A DNA stretch of 64,000 nucleotides from Bursaphelenchus xylophilus (taxonomy: Eukaryota > Nematoda > Chromadorea > Rhabditida > Aphelenchoididae): assembly GCA_904066235.2 (NCBI GenBank), contig CAJFCV020000002.1:9176001-9240000 (forward strand). The letters run 5' to 3'. The stretch's first letter is position 1. Each line of letters opens with the position of its first letter. Position numbers and translations under genes: made by a program. Below are positions 1 through 11,849 of the stretch, piece by piece. The notes under the pieces are model-generated. The model was not told the origin of the DNA and searched no databases. It saw only the letters and a list, made by a program, of their open reading frames with translations.

Positions 1-187
1 TACCTCCCTTTTCAAGTGAAAAAAATCAGATTTCAAAAGCGCGCCCTCTCTTTTTGTGAGGAAAAAGGGCGCGTCCTTCAAAACAAACTTTTTTTTATTT
101 GGAGAGGGAAGCATTTTGCCACATTTTTGATGCTTCCCGGATGCAAAATCGTAAGTTTTTTGCCACTGGATCAGATCCCCCACTGTA
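1..187. mobile_element. Family I MITE copy A (truncated by window edge)
   Basis: A foldback element whose right end reads GATCAGATCCCCCACTGTA. The two arms pair around a GC-rich GCGCGCCC centre. It lies in a glutaminase intron. The left end is outside the window. Confidence 0.85.
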
Positions 188-212
188 TTCTTACAAGTAA
201 GCTGCTGCCTAC

Positions 213-2269
213 CTGTAATCATAAAGCCCGCAGGAATACATCAGCGACAAAACGTCTCGGCATGGCCGGCTCTCAATCACCCGCTCGTCAGTGATGGGGC
301 ACACACCTAAAAATCAAACAACAAGTCTCAATGTGACAGTTAAACAAAAATCTACCTCCATTAGCCAACGTTGCTGCCATGACCGCAGCGCTTTCGCAAT
401 TCGTTTCCAGCGACATTAATTGTAAGTAAAAGTCCATCAAGTCTGGTAAGCTCTTCATACTAGGTGGAAAGCATTTGTACTCATTTAGGTAATAGCCCAA
501 AGCAAAGTTGCGGTCGGAAGCCATCCTTTCCGAGAGAAATACCGCATTGTTGAATCCAATGTAATCGCCGCCGGCTATTCGACGGTAGGTGTTGAGGAAC
601 TGAAAAAATAGCGTGAAAAAGTAATCGAGATTCTTTGCAGAGATGGTCAAGAAAGCAAAAAATGTAATTTTTGCCAAGGTGTTACAAGCATATAGCATCT
701 CAAAAATTAACCTACATGATCAAATCGATCAGCCAAGCAAAGATTCGGCTTCATCAGCGAAGCAATGACAATTGCACCAGTTGAGATCAATGGGTTATGT
801 GGAATATCTAAACTCAGTAAATTCATAATCAATCGCTAACTCTTACTTTTGCTATCCAAACAAATTTCATTGTACAGCCTTCCAGACGGCTCTTGCCCAA
901 CAAATTTGTGGACGTAATCAGCGCCAAGCTCAGAAGCGGCTAGCGCGTAATTGAAGGCTTTGCTGATGCTTTGAATACAAAATGGCTGTTGGAAATCACC
1001 GAATGATATTCGCTGGCCATCAACGGTGCAGATGGAAACCGCCCAGGTCCCGGGGTCGGCTCGAGCTAACTGCGGGATGTAGGTGGCCACATGGCCGTCG
1101 TTGTTGGATTCACACTAGAATGAGTGAGTTTTACATGTGTGGATGAAAAGGAATGGAAAATTGAAATAAATATGATGTAAAAAGTTCAAAATCAGAAAGC
1201 CGATTTGGTGAAATATGCGTTTATCAGCTTTCCAAGGGCTATAAGATGGCCTTGACCGGTTTCTTTACATAAAAAGCCGCTTGCAAACCCGTAATATGTT
1301 GAATTTTAAAGCGTGTGTTATCGCCAAGACTTCATGGCCCTCAAGGCAAAAAATTGAACTTCAAAAAAATTAAGAAGATTCTTACGATTTTGTATATCTC
1401 CTCGATGACGCTGCAAAAATGGGTCCACGAAGGCACTGTGAGTTGATTCTGTATTGTCCGGGAAATCAACGGCAAACTCTCGGATACACAGCTGAAACAA
1501 CCTTGTCTTAGCCACATTTCTAATGATTATTTGTATGGAAATCCTCAAAAAGATCTCGCAAATAAACCCGTTAGCCATTCTTAATCCGGAAATTGAGTCA
1601 CCGGATTTAAAAGAAGGTTTATGAGAGGAATGCAAGGTAAGTTATTTGACAAACATGGACAAAACCAGTAATAACAATTTGTTTTAATGTAAAATCTCTG
1701 TACAGCAAACTCCCATTCAATGAAATCTGTCTATAATGGACAATTTTATGTAGCCAAGGGATCAATTTGAGGAAAAAAAAGGAACTTCCGTACAATAACC
1801 CCATTTTACAACAAAATTTACATTTATATTTTATATTTTTTGGCTCTTTTGCGATGCGCTGTACAGTAGTTTGAATGCTTATATTACATTACAATGGTCT
1901 CTCACCTTATAAAATCTTCTTTGCTCAGCTTCCAATGCTTCGGATCCTTCGCTTCCTTGGCCATTTCCTCACTTTGCTTTTCGATTTGGCAGATCTTATT
2001 CATCATCGGACGAAGCCTTGGGTCGTTTTCTTGGATCCCATAGCTTTTCAGAATCTAAAAGCAAAATGAAATTTTAACAATGACATGATTTCTTACTCCA
2101 ATCAGCTTCCCAATAGCACCATAATTTTTATTTGGGATTTTGAACAACTCGAACACCATTTCCTCGGCCGTTTTCTCGCGACTGAACTCGTTGGCTAGGC
2201 CTTCGGCAGTGCGTTTTAGGGCCTCGGCAATTGAACTTCGGCGGTTCATAATTCGCTGGTATGTTGACA
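213..2269 (-). CDS. Glutaminase (GLS/GLNA type), 3' end outside window
   Basis: This gene encodes a serine-dependent beta-lactamase-fold glutaminase that hydrolyses glutamine to glutamate and ammonia, in animals usually in mitochondria. Exons read on the minus strand are 2097-2269, 1916-2054, 1386-1491, 847-1114, 716-807, 356-599 and 213-306, and all phases are compatible. Visible family motifs are FELFKIPNKN, YIPQLARADPGTWAVS, TVDGQR, the catalytic S-x-x-K in CIQSISKAF, HNPLISTGAIV, IGFNN and CPITDERVI. The last exon read ends in a GTAGGC donor at about 212, so the remaining catalytic domain and any ankyrin repeats lie beyond the window edge. The first exon follows an acceptor at 2270 and the likely start is MNRRSS at 2249; an upstream exon carrying a targeting peptide cannot be excluded. 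A family I element fills the start of the next intron. Identity is secure; the 5' end is uncertain. Confidence 0.92.
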
Positions 2270-4027
2270 CTAAAAGAAATTTATAATATGAGGTCTAAAA
2301 AGGCACTCAAAGAGTTCCAGTTTTACCTTATATAATATAAAAAACTTGCTTGAATTTGTCGAGTGTACCGGCTTCATTTTTGATATTTTTGTACTGTAGG
2401 GGTTTGAGGTCTAAAAAGTTGTGGCGATGATAAAAAAAGCTATGTAAGAGGTGTATATAAGAGTTTTACACAACGAACATACGATTAGATAAATTTGTCA
2501 ATGGGTTACGCTTATCTATATATATCATAATGAACCTGTAGATTCACTATTTTTCGGTATTTATGGAACATAGGAAAGTGATTTTGTTAGTCTAGATATT
2601 TCGGAATCTAGCCATTCGAAACACCATTTTAGCGCCCGTAAATTACAAACAACTTATCATACGACAATATTTCTTATAAGATATTTCATATAACTGCTAC
2701 TCCCGCAATATACGATTGCCAACAGCTACTTTAAACCACCGGAAGAAACCCCCCCCCGGTAACGAAAAAAACCAATATAGAAAAACAAGTGAGAAATGTG
2801 CTGCGCAAAAGGTATACATAAATTCATAAACTTTCACAAAAAATAAAGTCAACAAGATCACCTTCTCAACGATTTGTAAAGACCGCCGGACATCCACGTA
2901 ATGAGAACGAACCCACTCGATGGGAAAGGAGTTTCGCGCTTGATTAATGTTCGTAGAAGCGACCTGAAATGATCAAGTTGTTATTTATAAACTCAAAGAA
3001 TGTATGGATAAATACGATGACGAATCAGAAAACGCCGGGTTTCATTTGCGGTCGGATATCTGCCCAACATTTATAGCCAACATTACAAAATTGTTTGACC
3101 AGCTGAATCACGAGTTGGCATTGTTAGGATCATACTTACAAACATATTATGCCATCTTGTTGGAAATCGAATTTGACACACATAGACAAAAAATCGTAAA
3201 TATAGTGCGATCATGCAACCTGCACTTCTTGGTTGCAGAAGTCTTAAAAATGAGATTTTTTCAATTGTCATCAGGAAGTTTATGCTGCGGAGTTCCTTAC
3301 AATATTAATATCTTCTGAAAGCCGGCTTTTTACTCTATAGCCTTGCCTAATTTTAGCCTTCTAGCTCAAACGGCTAGCAAGATATCAGTCTGTCGGGAAA
3401 ATAACGGCGGGTCGTCGCGCCTTGGAATCGCACATTATCGCTTTGCGACTGCAAGCCGCGGCTGGGGATTTGGTGCGCGATAGCGACGAGGTGAGACATT
3501 TTGCTGCGACGACCTGCCGTTGTTTTTCCCGACATACTGATATAGGGAGAAAAAGCAAGTGCATTCCGAAAAAAAGTGAAAAAGTCGCGGGGATCGGTTG
3601 TGTCACAAAAGTAGAGAATACCGTGCCCAGTCCACATCTTTCATAAGTTTCAGAGGCCGTTAATATAAATTTGTGCCAACTTTGATCAAGCGACGTCTGG
3701 ACACGGCAACCCCGCGCATTCGGACGTTTCGTCCACACACTATTGATTGGCGAAGAGATTTTGTTTTAGATGTCAGAATTGTTTTGGAAGATTTTTTGGT
3801 TTTCAGCTCAAGGTTTTTCTCAACTTGCACTTTGTTTTTCTCCATTTGAATCGTCAGGTGTACATACAATACATAATATAATAACTAAAATAAACTTCCT
3901 TCCAAATTTCTTCCTATGTGAATCCCGACCAAATTGACTCTCGAATCATCAATTTGAGTCACAATTTGCAAGTCTGTGTGATCTTCGTCAAAATTAAAAT
4001 GCATTTCCGTTATTATTTTGTCTCGTC
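2270..4027. other. Intergenic stretch between glutaminase and membrane protein gene
   Basis: No convincing exon was found. The stretch holds a family IV foldback at 3379-3546 and otherwise AT-rich sequence that should include the promoters of the two divergent genes. Short open frames at 2697-2897 and 3004-3318 have no recognisable domain or splice context. Confidence 0.6.
3379..3546. mobile_element. Family IV foldback element copy 1
   Basis: The ends read TATCAGTCTGTCGGGAAAA on the left and its near complement TTTTTCCCGACATACTGATA on the right, with an internal CG-rich segment that also pairs (GGCGGGTCGTCGCG with CGACGACCTGCC). A second copy lies at 8247-8380, which supports a mobile origin. 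No coding capacity. Confidence 0.8.
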
Positions 4028-4748
4028 ATGAAGATCTTTAAAGTTCAATGCGAGGCGATTGAAGTTAGCATAAAGTTAATTTCCATATTCCTGAATGCCG
4101 CTTCGATGATTTTGCTGCTGTGCTCCGTATTATTGCCGATTTATTACTATAGCGATGAAGTGGAATTTCGGTTAGTTTATTGCAATTGTAATCTGGATGA
4201 AAACATTTTTGTATCAAAGGGAGATGAGGAGCGCTGTAAGGAGGCAATTGTGGTAAGGAAATTTATTTTGACATACGAACGTGCTTCTTATATCACTTAA
4301 AAAATAGCTTCAACATTTTTCAGCCTATCTACGAACTACTGTCAACTGTGGCCCCTGGATTTCTCTTCGGCGCAGCCATCATTATAACACTTGTTACCAC
4401 TGTGATTTCCATCATCTTCAGCTGTTGTATGCTTGAAAAAATGCACTTGGGATTCCTGTGCTTTGGTGACTTTTTCAGCGTCATTTTAGCTGTCGTGGCA
4501 CTAATCGTCTTCGAAAGTTCGCTGCCAACTCAAGTTCCGTGTAAGAAATCAATCAAAATCCAATTAACCTCGATAGCTAATGCACTAACGATTTAATTTC
4601 AGCCATCATAAAGTTCGATTCTACGATTGGAATACATAAAATTCCGCATGACTTTAGGCATGGTGAAGCAACGATTACAGCAATTACGGCGATTGTTATT
4701 ACCTTTTCTGCTGCCGTATTCAAAGGAGCATCTATTCTATTTTATTGA
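4028..4748 (+). CDS. Four-helix membrane protein, claudin-like in layout
   Basis: Three exons, 4028-4252, 4324-4540 and 4603-4748, join in frame through clean GTAAG donors and TTTCAG acceptors to give 195 residues. The protein has a short basic cytosolic start, a first hydrophobic helix (about residues 15-40, IFLNAASMILLLCSVLLP), an extracellular loop with cysteines (CNCN and ERC), a second helix (VAPGFLFGAAIIITLV), a third (CFGDFFSVILAVVALIVF) and a fourth near the C-terminus (ITAITAIVITFSAAVF). This resembles the claudin/PMP22 four-helix plan, but the W-GLW-C-C motif is not seen, so no function is assigned. The gene is convergent with the collagen gene that follows. The exon structure is convincing; family placement is tentative. 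Confidence 0.75.
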
Positions 4749-4796
4749 TCTACATACATTTTTTAATCAGTAAATTCAAAATTGAGGCCGACTTTT

Positions 4797-4802
4797 TTAT
4801 TA
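4797..4802 (-). promoter_or_regulatory. Polyadenylation signal of collagen 1
   Basis: AATAAA on the minus strand, about 175 bases after the collagen 1 stop codon and the first canonical hexamer there. Confidence 0.55.
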
Positions 4803-4975
4803 CATGAGGTTTTCCCAAAACGCCACTAAACTCATCAAACATTCACGAAGAACATTTGACTCCTTGCTAGGGCATTTTGAAAGTGTAAAACATACAAATA
4901 GCCCCTTACTTGTCCTCTCGGATAAATAAAAAGACCAAAAATACAAAATCAAGCCGAGTTGAGAAAGAAAGACGC

Positions 4976-5860
4976 TTAACGGCGTCTGGTTCCGTCCTCG
5001 AAGAAGACTCCACCGTCGATGGCGCAGTACTTGGGGCAGATACCGCGCTCTCCACCCTGTCCTGGGGCTCCGGCCTGTCCTGGGGCTCCGGGCTTTCCGT
5101 CGTTTCCTGGCTGTCCTGGCTGGCCGGGTGGTCCCTTGGGTCCTGGCTGTCCGGGTCCTCCTGGGGCTCCTGGCTGTCCGGCTGGTCCGGGTGGTCCAGG
5201 TGGTCCGGCGTCTCCGGCGGGTCCTGGTGGGGCTGGTCCGGCCTGTCCGCCTTGAGCGGGGGCTCCGGGCTGTCCTGGGGCTCCGGGGTTTCCGTTGGGT
5301 CCGGGTGGGCCAGGGGGTCCCTTGGGTCCGGGGGGTCCGGGTTGTGGGTAGCCACCTCCTTGTCCTGGCTGTCCGTCGGGTCCCTTGTCTCCGGGAGCTC
5401 CCTGTGGGCCTGGTGGTCCGGGTGGTCCTCCTGGGCATGGCTTGCATGGTGGTGGGGCAAGAGCTTCGCATGGGGCGACGGCTGGGCGGCCGGGCTGTCC
5501 TGGGCTTCCGGGGGCTCCGGCGTTACCTGGGCGACCTGGCTGACCGGGTGGTCCGGCGGGTCCTGGGCCACCACCGGAGCAGCAAGCGGAGCATGAGTCA
5601 CCGCCACCTCCTCCGTAAGCCTGACGAGCGGTACGGTTGGCGGCCATGGGGATGTTCTTCAGGTGGGCGACCTCGGACCAGATGTCCTTGGCGGAGCCCT
5701 CGCAGAGGTGGAGCTCACGCTCGATGCTGTCCTGGACGCGTTGCACGTAGTTGTGCAACATGGGCAGCGTGAAGCACACGGTGACCACGGAGATGACCGA
5801 GAAGGCCACGGTGGAGTAGGCCACGAAGCGGTAGGCCTTGATGCGGTTTTCGTAATCCAT
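4976..5860 (-). CDS. Cuticle collagen 1
   Basis: A single-exon nematode cuticle collagen of 294 residues. It has a short cytosolic start, a transmembrane or signal-anchor helix at about residues 12-35, a non-collagenous N-terminal region ending in a subtilisin-like RxxR site (RTAR, 76-79), a Gly-rich linker with a CSACC cluster, a short Gly-X-Y tract (about 98-126), the cysteine knot [12 protein letters not shown], a longer Gly-X-Y domain with brief interruptions (about 143-272), and a C-terminal [11 protein letters not shown] block. The N-terminal [10 protein letters not shown] block is typical of the DPY-13-like collagen group. The protein is expected to be cut, disulphide-linked and secreted by the hypodermis into the cuticle during moults. 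A TATA box lies 75 bases upstream. The family is certain; the ortholog is not assigned. Very high GC in the tract produces long false open frames on the other strand. Confidence 0.95.
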   Translation of the reverse strand: MDYENRIKAYRFVAYSTVAFSVISVVTVCFTLPMLHNYVQRVQDSIERELHLCEGSAKDIWSEVAHLKNIPMAANRTARQAYGGGGGDSCSACCSGGGPGPAGPPGQPGRPGNAGAPGSPGQPGRPAVAPCEALAPPPCKPCPGGPPGPPGPQGAPGDKGPDGQPGQGGGYPQPGPPGPKGPPGPPGPNGNPGAPGQPGAPAQGGQAGPAPPGPAGDAGPPGPPGPAGQPGAPGGPGQPGPKGPPGQPGQPGNDGKPGAPGQAGAPGQGGERGICPKYCAIDGGVFFEDGTRRR

Positions 5861-5934
5861 AATGGAATGAGGGGACTCAGAAGACTGACGGTGAACCGAC
5901 GATCCGAGTACGAAATTTGGGGTTCAAGCAACGG

Positions 5935-5943
5935 TTTATATAA
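5935..5943 (-). promoter_or_regulatory. TATA box of collagen 1
   Basis: The minus strand reads CTTATATAAA, about 75 bases upstream of the collagen 1 ATG. TATA-containing core promoters are usual for cuticle collagens, which are expressed in pulses each moult. Confidence 0.7.
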
Positions 5944-8900
5944 GGGAAATTGGCGAGGCCGGGCTCGCCGTTGCAGTAGCCTTACCCAGACCCTCAGGCT
6001 TCTCTGGACCCTCCCCTTATTGCAAGGCATTTCTGTGGGGGTCTTGTAGGTTTAGGTGGAGTTTAAACCACTTTTTTTGTTTCGGAATGACCCCTCTCTC
6101 CCAGTTTCACACTATTTCCTACGTTTCTCTCTCGCCCACGTAATTACTCCCATGGATCACCACGAACTGTTCAACAAACAAAATTTGGACAGTTTCGAAC
6201 CATTTACTGCTGTTTTCTCCTCCCAAGGTCGTTGGAAATTAAAAGTCAAAGGCGTGCCTTGGTTACAGTTAGTGCATTCCTGCCTACTTTTCCCGGAATC
6301 TGTTCGGAAAGTGGAGGGACTGTAAACAGTTCGTTCGGTTGTAAACAAAGGGGAACGGTTTAGTGAAGGAAGTAAGAGTTATTTATTACAAGGCGACAAA
6401 ATTGATCGGAGTCTGGGTTCGGTCATCTTTGGCGTGGTAAGAGTCGATGTCTTCGGTCTGGACGAACAACTAAAGCTTATCTTGACCGCATGCCGCAAGA
6501 TTGGATGTTACGTCCAAAGCCCTAAACGTGGCTAACAATTGAAGTATCCCAAGTGGGACGCATACATCATCAATTTGCAAAAGCTTTGAGCCTTGCTCAC
6601 ATATCAGTTCATGACAATTCTAGGTCATAGTCAACGACCCTTTCCGATGAAAGAGTGTACCCAAAATGAAGAGTACTAAAGCAAAAAACGTTCCTTGGCC
6701 AAATCCTCTAAAATTTTGTGTGGAAAAAACGATTTTTTAAGAAACGTTCCTATCTGATGAGAAACAGTCTCAGATGATAGCGAGCTCTTTTTTCTAGAGC
6801 ACGTTACATGCAAATTTACTTCAATCAGCAAAAAACCGGAAATAAAACAACGGAATCTCGTGTCATCTTGTGTAACATTTCTGTATACAGTTTGTTTACT
6901 TTTTTGTAGAGAATTACTTTATCGTGTTTGCGTTACTTTTTGACTAATGAGCTATGTTTATAAAAAACAAATCAAATCATCGCACTGCAGTTTTTTAAAA
7001 ATTGTCGACAAATTTGAGGGTTGTCTCAGACTTCCTGTTGTAAAAGATGGACATGTTTTTTGATTGCCCTAAACTTGCTGTTTCTTATTAGTAGTCATTT
7101 TTCTTACAAGGAAGTGCTTTGAGCTTTTCTTTACCGACAAGAAAGTGAGAAATATGGAGTGTAGGAAGAGAAAAGTACGCTTGTTGCCATATCTCTGCCA
7201 ATTTTTGAAAAAACTTTTTTTAATTAAGCGTTGCTTTCTTGTAGGTGCGTTTTTCATAAAGCTTTTCATACCAAAATCTCAGAGAAACTGTCAATTCTCG
7301 AGCAACCTCTTAGCTAGAAGTCCCGGTTTTTTTTCTAGGTTTATCATATCACATATCTGTTGTTATAAACTTTTAACGTTTTGAAGATCCTGTCTCTTCC
7401 TCGTCTTGCTCACTTCCTTCTTCACAAGCACCAACAGGTGATCCCAAGAACAGTTTAAAACTATGTTCCCTTTTTGACCGTTCTTTCTTCTTACACTGAA
7501 CATAAAGGAAACGGCGAAAAGACGTGGGCGAGAAATACCTTGTAGATTCCTTTGAAAAGAAAAAAGGCACGCGTTTATTGTAACCATTGAAACCTATTTG
7601 TTCAAACGTCTCTCTCTTCTTTGGGCTTGAGAACTTTAAAGATGGTTCGATTTGGAAAGTAAATGAAAAAATGGAAAGAAGAATAAAGCAGGTTGGAATG
7701 TATACAATAAAAATTGGAAAGAAAGCAAGATGACAAGACAAACATTATACAAAACTGGAAGAAATGAAGTGCCAAAAACTGGAATATTGCGACGTAAACT
7801 ATAAATAGCTCAAACACAAACTTAAAATTGAGCAAAAAATATTGAAAAAATGAGTTTGAAGATTGTTTCAAACGATGATTAAATTTTTTTCAAAATGCGA
7901 CGAGGAAATTGTTGTGAAGCTTGGCGTGAGAAGTATATTTTGTCATGAATATGTTAGCCCTCGCTTGGCGGTAAGAAATGTGATTTTTTTGTTCGAAATT
8001 TGGGGGAAACTAACGGTTTTTTCTGCATTTTGATTTTTCCATAAAAATACAAACACTGCATATTTCTTCGCCTAAAATTGAATTTTCCAAAAAAGAATCA
8101 ACTGGTAAAGATGTGGCAAAAAATAGGTTTTTTTCTCTAAACTTTCTCCTCGTCTCGTATAATCCCTTGTCGACAAACATCCTCAAGATCCCAGCTGCCT
8201 TTGAACAGGGCAAGCTCAAAGAAAGGTATAAAAAATTCAAAATTACATTAGTCTGTCGAGAAAATAATGTGGATTTTTCACAGCAAAATGTCTCGTCTGG
8301 CCGTAGACACACAAAGCAATAATGGGCGATTACAAGGCCCGACAAATCCACATTATTTCCCCGACATACTGATAATCTTGTCTGACTATCATTTTTTTAG
8401 AATCTAGGGAACTTGAGCTTTGGTAAAGCCTTCTTAATCTTCACGTCATATTTTTATAATTCTCCCAAGTCTTAACCTTGGTCTTGCCGCTGCCCTTCGC
8501 TCACCGTAACCGGTTTACCGAGAATTGTATAATCTAAAAAAACTGTTTTCCATTCACAGTTTCCAAATTAGTTAGACCATTCCTCTGTTCGTAATAAATC
8601 AATGTCCGTAGTAGTTTTTTTTTGTTTTCGCCAAACCTTGTTCAAAACAGTTTAAAACGGGGCGCAATGGAAAAAAAGGAAAGAGGAAGGCGGTCCACTT
8701 GCAGCAACTCTGCTCTTCCCCTGGTTACTATACTTTTTGTCCTCCGGTTTACAGTTAGTTTCACCGTTTTCTTTACAACAATTTCTCTGCAATCTCTCGT
8801 TTTGCCAACTATTTCCCGCAACGAATCTTTGACTTGCTGTCAGTCAGCCGGTGATCGTAGTCTTTCTTACCTGATTGACGTTGCTTTCGGAGTTTTTTCT

Positions 8901-8948
8901 CAGCGGCCGTTTTACTTTTACACTATCACTTAGAGCCCGCGCCATTGT
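5944..8948. other. Divergent collagen intergenic region
   Basis: About 3 kb between two divergently transcribed collagen genes. Both ends carry TATA boxes. No exon was recognised. A family IV foldback occupies 8247-8380. The remainder is AT-rich with scattered short open frames that lack domain or splice evidence, and it is presumably regulatory. Confidence 0.6.
8247..8380. mobile_element. Family IV foldback element copy 2
   Basis: The left end reads TTAGTCTGTCGAGAAAATAA and the right end TTATTTCCCCGACATACTGA; the inner arms ATGTGGATTT and AAATCCACAT also pair. It is related to the element at 3379-3546 but has a different centre. Confidence 0.8.
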
Positions 8949-8957
8949 GTATATAAA
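8949..8957 (+). promoter_or_regulatory. TATA box of collagen 2
   Basis: TGTATATAAAGG, about 70 bases upstream of the collagen 2 start, at the same spacing as in the divergent collagen 1 gene. Confidence 0.7.
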
Positions 8958-9021
8958 GGAAGAGGGAACCCCCAGAAAATCGACAAAGTTGGTTCTCGCT
9001 GAACTGACTTTCCCTCGAACA

Positions 9022-10007
9022 ATGACAAACGACACGAAAGTGGTTCTCGGCATCTCGTCGGCCGCCTCGGCCGCCGCCATCATCGCCTGTTTGGTGATCG
9101 TGCCAGGGCTCTACAGCAGCATCCAGCAGCTGAACGATCGCGTTACTTTTGGCGTCCAAAAGTTCCGCGAGCAAACCGACGATGCTTGGACCCAACTCAT
9201 GGAGGTACAACTTCAGGTAAGGAAAGAAACAAGCAGTTAGAAAAATAGATATTTGAGCTTTAATAATCTTGAGGAGGTCTAATAAAATCTTTTTAGGTAA
9301 CTCCACCATCCAAGCCCCGTGAGAACCCCTTCAACTCCATCTTCCGTCAGAAACGTCAGGCCAACGGCGGACTCCCAGCCTGGTGTCAATGTACCCCACC
9401 AAAGGTCAACTGTCCACCCGGCCCAGCCGGACCACCCGGCCCACCAGGACCTCCAGGACAGCCCGGAGCCCCAGGAAACGCCGGAGGACCAGGACAGCCA
9501 GGAGCCCCCGCCGCCCCATGCCCACAAGCCCACCAAGGCTGCATCCAGTGCCCAGCCGGACCACCAGGCCGACCCGGAGGCAACGGACCCCCAGGCCCAC
9601 CAGGACCCAACGGACAGCCCGGAGCCCCAGGCCAAGGCGGCGGCGCAGGACCACCCGGCCCACCAGGACCAGCCGGAGACGCCGGAGCCCCAGGACAGCC
9701 CGGAGCGCCCGGTCAGCCAGGACACCCCGGACAAGACGGAGTCAAGTCCACCTCTGTTCCCGGCCCCAAGGGACCCAGCGGACCACCCGGCCCACCAGGA
9801 CAGCCCGGACCCAACGGACAGCCCGGCCAGCCCGGAGGCCAAGGACCACCCGGACCCGCCGGACCACCCGGCCAGCCCGGTCACCCCGGAGGCGATGGAC
9901 AACCAGGTCTGCCAGGATCCTCTGGACAGCCCGGTCACGATGCCGCCTACTGTCCTTGCCCTGCTCGTACTGCGGTGTTCGCTCATCGTCGTCGTTTCCA
10001 CGCCTAG
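9022..10007 (+). CDS. Cuticle collagen 2
   Basis: Two exons, 9022-9216 and 9297-10007, join in frame (GTAAGG donor, TTTTTAG acceptor) to give 301 residues. The order is: a hydrophobic signal-anchor at about residues 10-31, an N-terminal non-collagenous helix region, a furin/BLI-4 type cleavage site RQKR (82-85), a cysteine cluster WCQC...C, a short Gly-X-Y block, a second cysteine group ([11 protein letters not shown]), a long Gly-X-Y domain broken at VKSTSVPGP, and a short C-terminus [11 protein letters not shown] ending in basic residues. It is clearly a different collagen subgroup from its divergent neighbour, with a weaker N-terminal block and no CPKYC tail. It should be a structural cuticle component, and the TATA box suggests strong pulsed expression. 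An AATAAA follows at 10081. Confidence 0.95.
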
Positions 10008-10080
10008 AGCGCGATGAGATGAAACGGACCTTTCCCCGGAATTGCAGTCCGATTCAGTTTTTGAGTTTATTTTGTTGCGA

Positions 10081-10086
10081 AATAAA
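10081..10086 (+). promoter_or_regulatory. Polyadenylation signal of collagen 2
   Basis: AATAAA, 74 bases after the collagen 2 stop codon, before the convergent neighbour begins. Confidence 0.6.
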
Positions 10087-10173
10087 CTTCAGCATTCAAT
10101 ATTGTGGGAATTTTACTCAATTTGAAAGTAAAAATTATCGACAAAAAAGAATCAATTTTTAGTAAAAAGTAGT

Positions 10174-10848
10174 TTATTCAATAAAATAAATCAAGCCACT
10201 GGCAAGTCCACCAATCAGACCCAAGTTCACACCGCCTAGATATAGGAAATAGCCGTATTCGAAGTAGATGTCGGACCATTTTGGAGCAATATTAATAACG
10301 TCTGGGTTGCCTTCTGAAAATTACCAAAAATTGGGGCTGATCACTTACCAGCCCCAATGGAGAAATGCTCACAAAAAGTGTGTGTTCCAAGGTAGCCGAA
10401 ACTCGTTGCAATCAGATTCAACGCAAAGGTCACAGTAAAAAATCTATGTTTCAGCCAGCATTGGGTGAGAACTCCGCAAGCCAAGGAGATGACAAAAGAA
10501 GCGGCGGAGAGAAAGACCAGAACCAAAGTCGCATGACGATAGGGGCCATCGAAGATTGTCTGAAAAGCAATTTTTTGAGTACCACTTGACATATACGTAT
10601 ACCACATTTCTAAAAAATCGATGACTCACATATCCATCTTTCAAACAGGCTTCTGAAATTATAACTGTCCCACCATCATCAGTCTCACAAATATGCCCAA
10701 AGAGCCCGCTGAAGCCAAAATTTCGAATCCAAATCCATCTCGGCGTCAAGATTCCGCATCCCATTGTCGCGATTCCGGCTAATGTCAGCAAAAAGTAGAA
10801 AACTTTACAACAGTTTTTGAAGACGTTTGTTAGTAGTGCGGTGAACAT
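10174..10848 (-). CDS. Claudin-like four-helix membrane protein
   Basis: Three exons on the minus strand, 10630-10848, 10349-10559 and 10174-10313, join in frame to give 189 residues. The first helix (about residues 10-34) is followed by an extracellular loop with SGLFGHIC and a later cysteine (EACLKDG), close to the W-GLW-C-C signature of claudins and PMP22-like proteins. A second helix (LVLVFLSAASFVISLACG), a third (FFTVTFALNLIATSFGYLG) and a fourth (FLYLGGVNLGLIGGLASG) complete the four-helix plan. Nematode members of this family act at cell junctions or as ion-channel auxiliary subunits; which applies here cannot be told from sequence. The stop codon lies inside an AATAAA hexamer (GAATAAAC), so the 3' untranslated region must be very short or use another signal. 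The gene is convergent with collagen 2, only 166 bases away. Confidence 0.78.
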
Positions 10849-11849
10849 TTTTCAGTTTGTAAGGTTGGACAACCGGTTTTTTGAATTTTGAAACTTCCAT
10901 GTTTTTTGAACTTTTTCATTTTTGAATTTGAAAAATTGAAATTTTTTTGTAATTTTTTCAAGGTGGGATGCCTTGTTTTTTGATGTAACTATAGCTATGA
11001 ATATAAAAAATTTAAAGTGTGAGCAAAAAATTTTTGAAATTGAAATGTAGACATGACATGATATGCTCTTAATATTTACTAAAATTCTGTACAAAATGGA
11101 CTGTCCAATTCACAGTCCAACCTTCTTTCCCTTCCTTTCCTTTTTTGTTTTTGAAATTTGCATTTGTTTTCGTTCGCATCGAAAGATTCAACTTCCGATG
11201 TCCAGTCCAAGATGACTAACCATCGGAAAGAGAGCTGGCCGAAGAGAATCGGCCCTTCTTTTCCATTGGCCTTTATCAACTTCAAATCGCTTTTCCAGCC
11301 GTTGCAAATACGCTCTCTATTAATCCGTTCACACCTAGATTTCCTCGGATATTTGCGGATATTTAATATTCCGCCCGCTAATCGAGTGCACTTGTGAATG
11401 TTTGGTTGTTTATGGGTTCGTGTAGCGATAAAGAGTGGACTGGCAGTGGGGGTTCGCGGCTTGTATTTCACGGGGGGCGGGGCCTGTCAAGTGAGCGTCC
11501 CTTTTTTGTCCCATTAGGGGTCGGCCATAACCTCCAAGTCGGTCTAATTGAAGACCTGGTGGGACATGGTTTCGGGGGTTAAAATTGGCAAAGATTTTCA
11601 AAATTTTTAACAGAGTAAAACTAAGATTTTAGAAGGCCCTGAGGCATAATAAAGTCCGTGGTAGATAAATTTTCATTGGCTTGGTAGATATTGCAATTAC
11701 CGTAATTTTTACTGCACCTTAGTTTATCCAAAGACACGCTTTTTATCCCTTTATTACTGTCTTCTTTACAATTCGCCTCATTTTTTAAGCAAACTCACCA
11801 TTACTGCGGGCTTAGTTACCCCGAAGAACAGGTGCAGAATGGCTTGTAA

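Noticed and set aside
3004..3318. 104-codon open frame on the plus strand
   Set aside because: No domain, AT-rich codon use, an overlapping antisense frame of similar quality and no splice or polyadenylation context.
4910..5772. Long open frames on both strands across the collagen 1 region
   Set aside because: They are produced by the GC-rich Gly-X-Y repeats; their translations are Ser/Trp/Gly or Arg/Pro runs without domains.
9279..10162. Open frames antisense to and out of frame with collagen 2
   Set aside because: Same composition effect; only the Gly-X-Y frame gives a sensible protein with signal anchor, cleavage site and cysteines.
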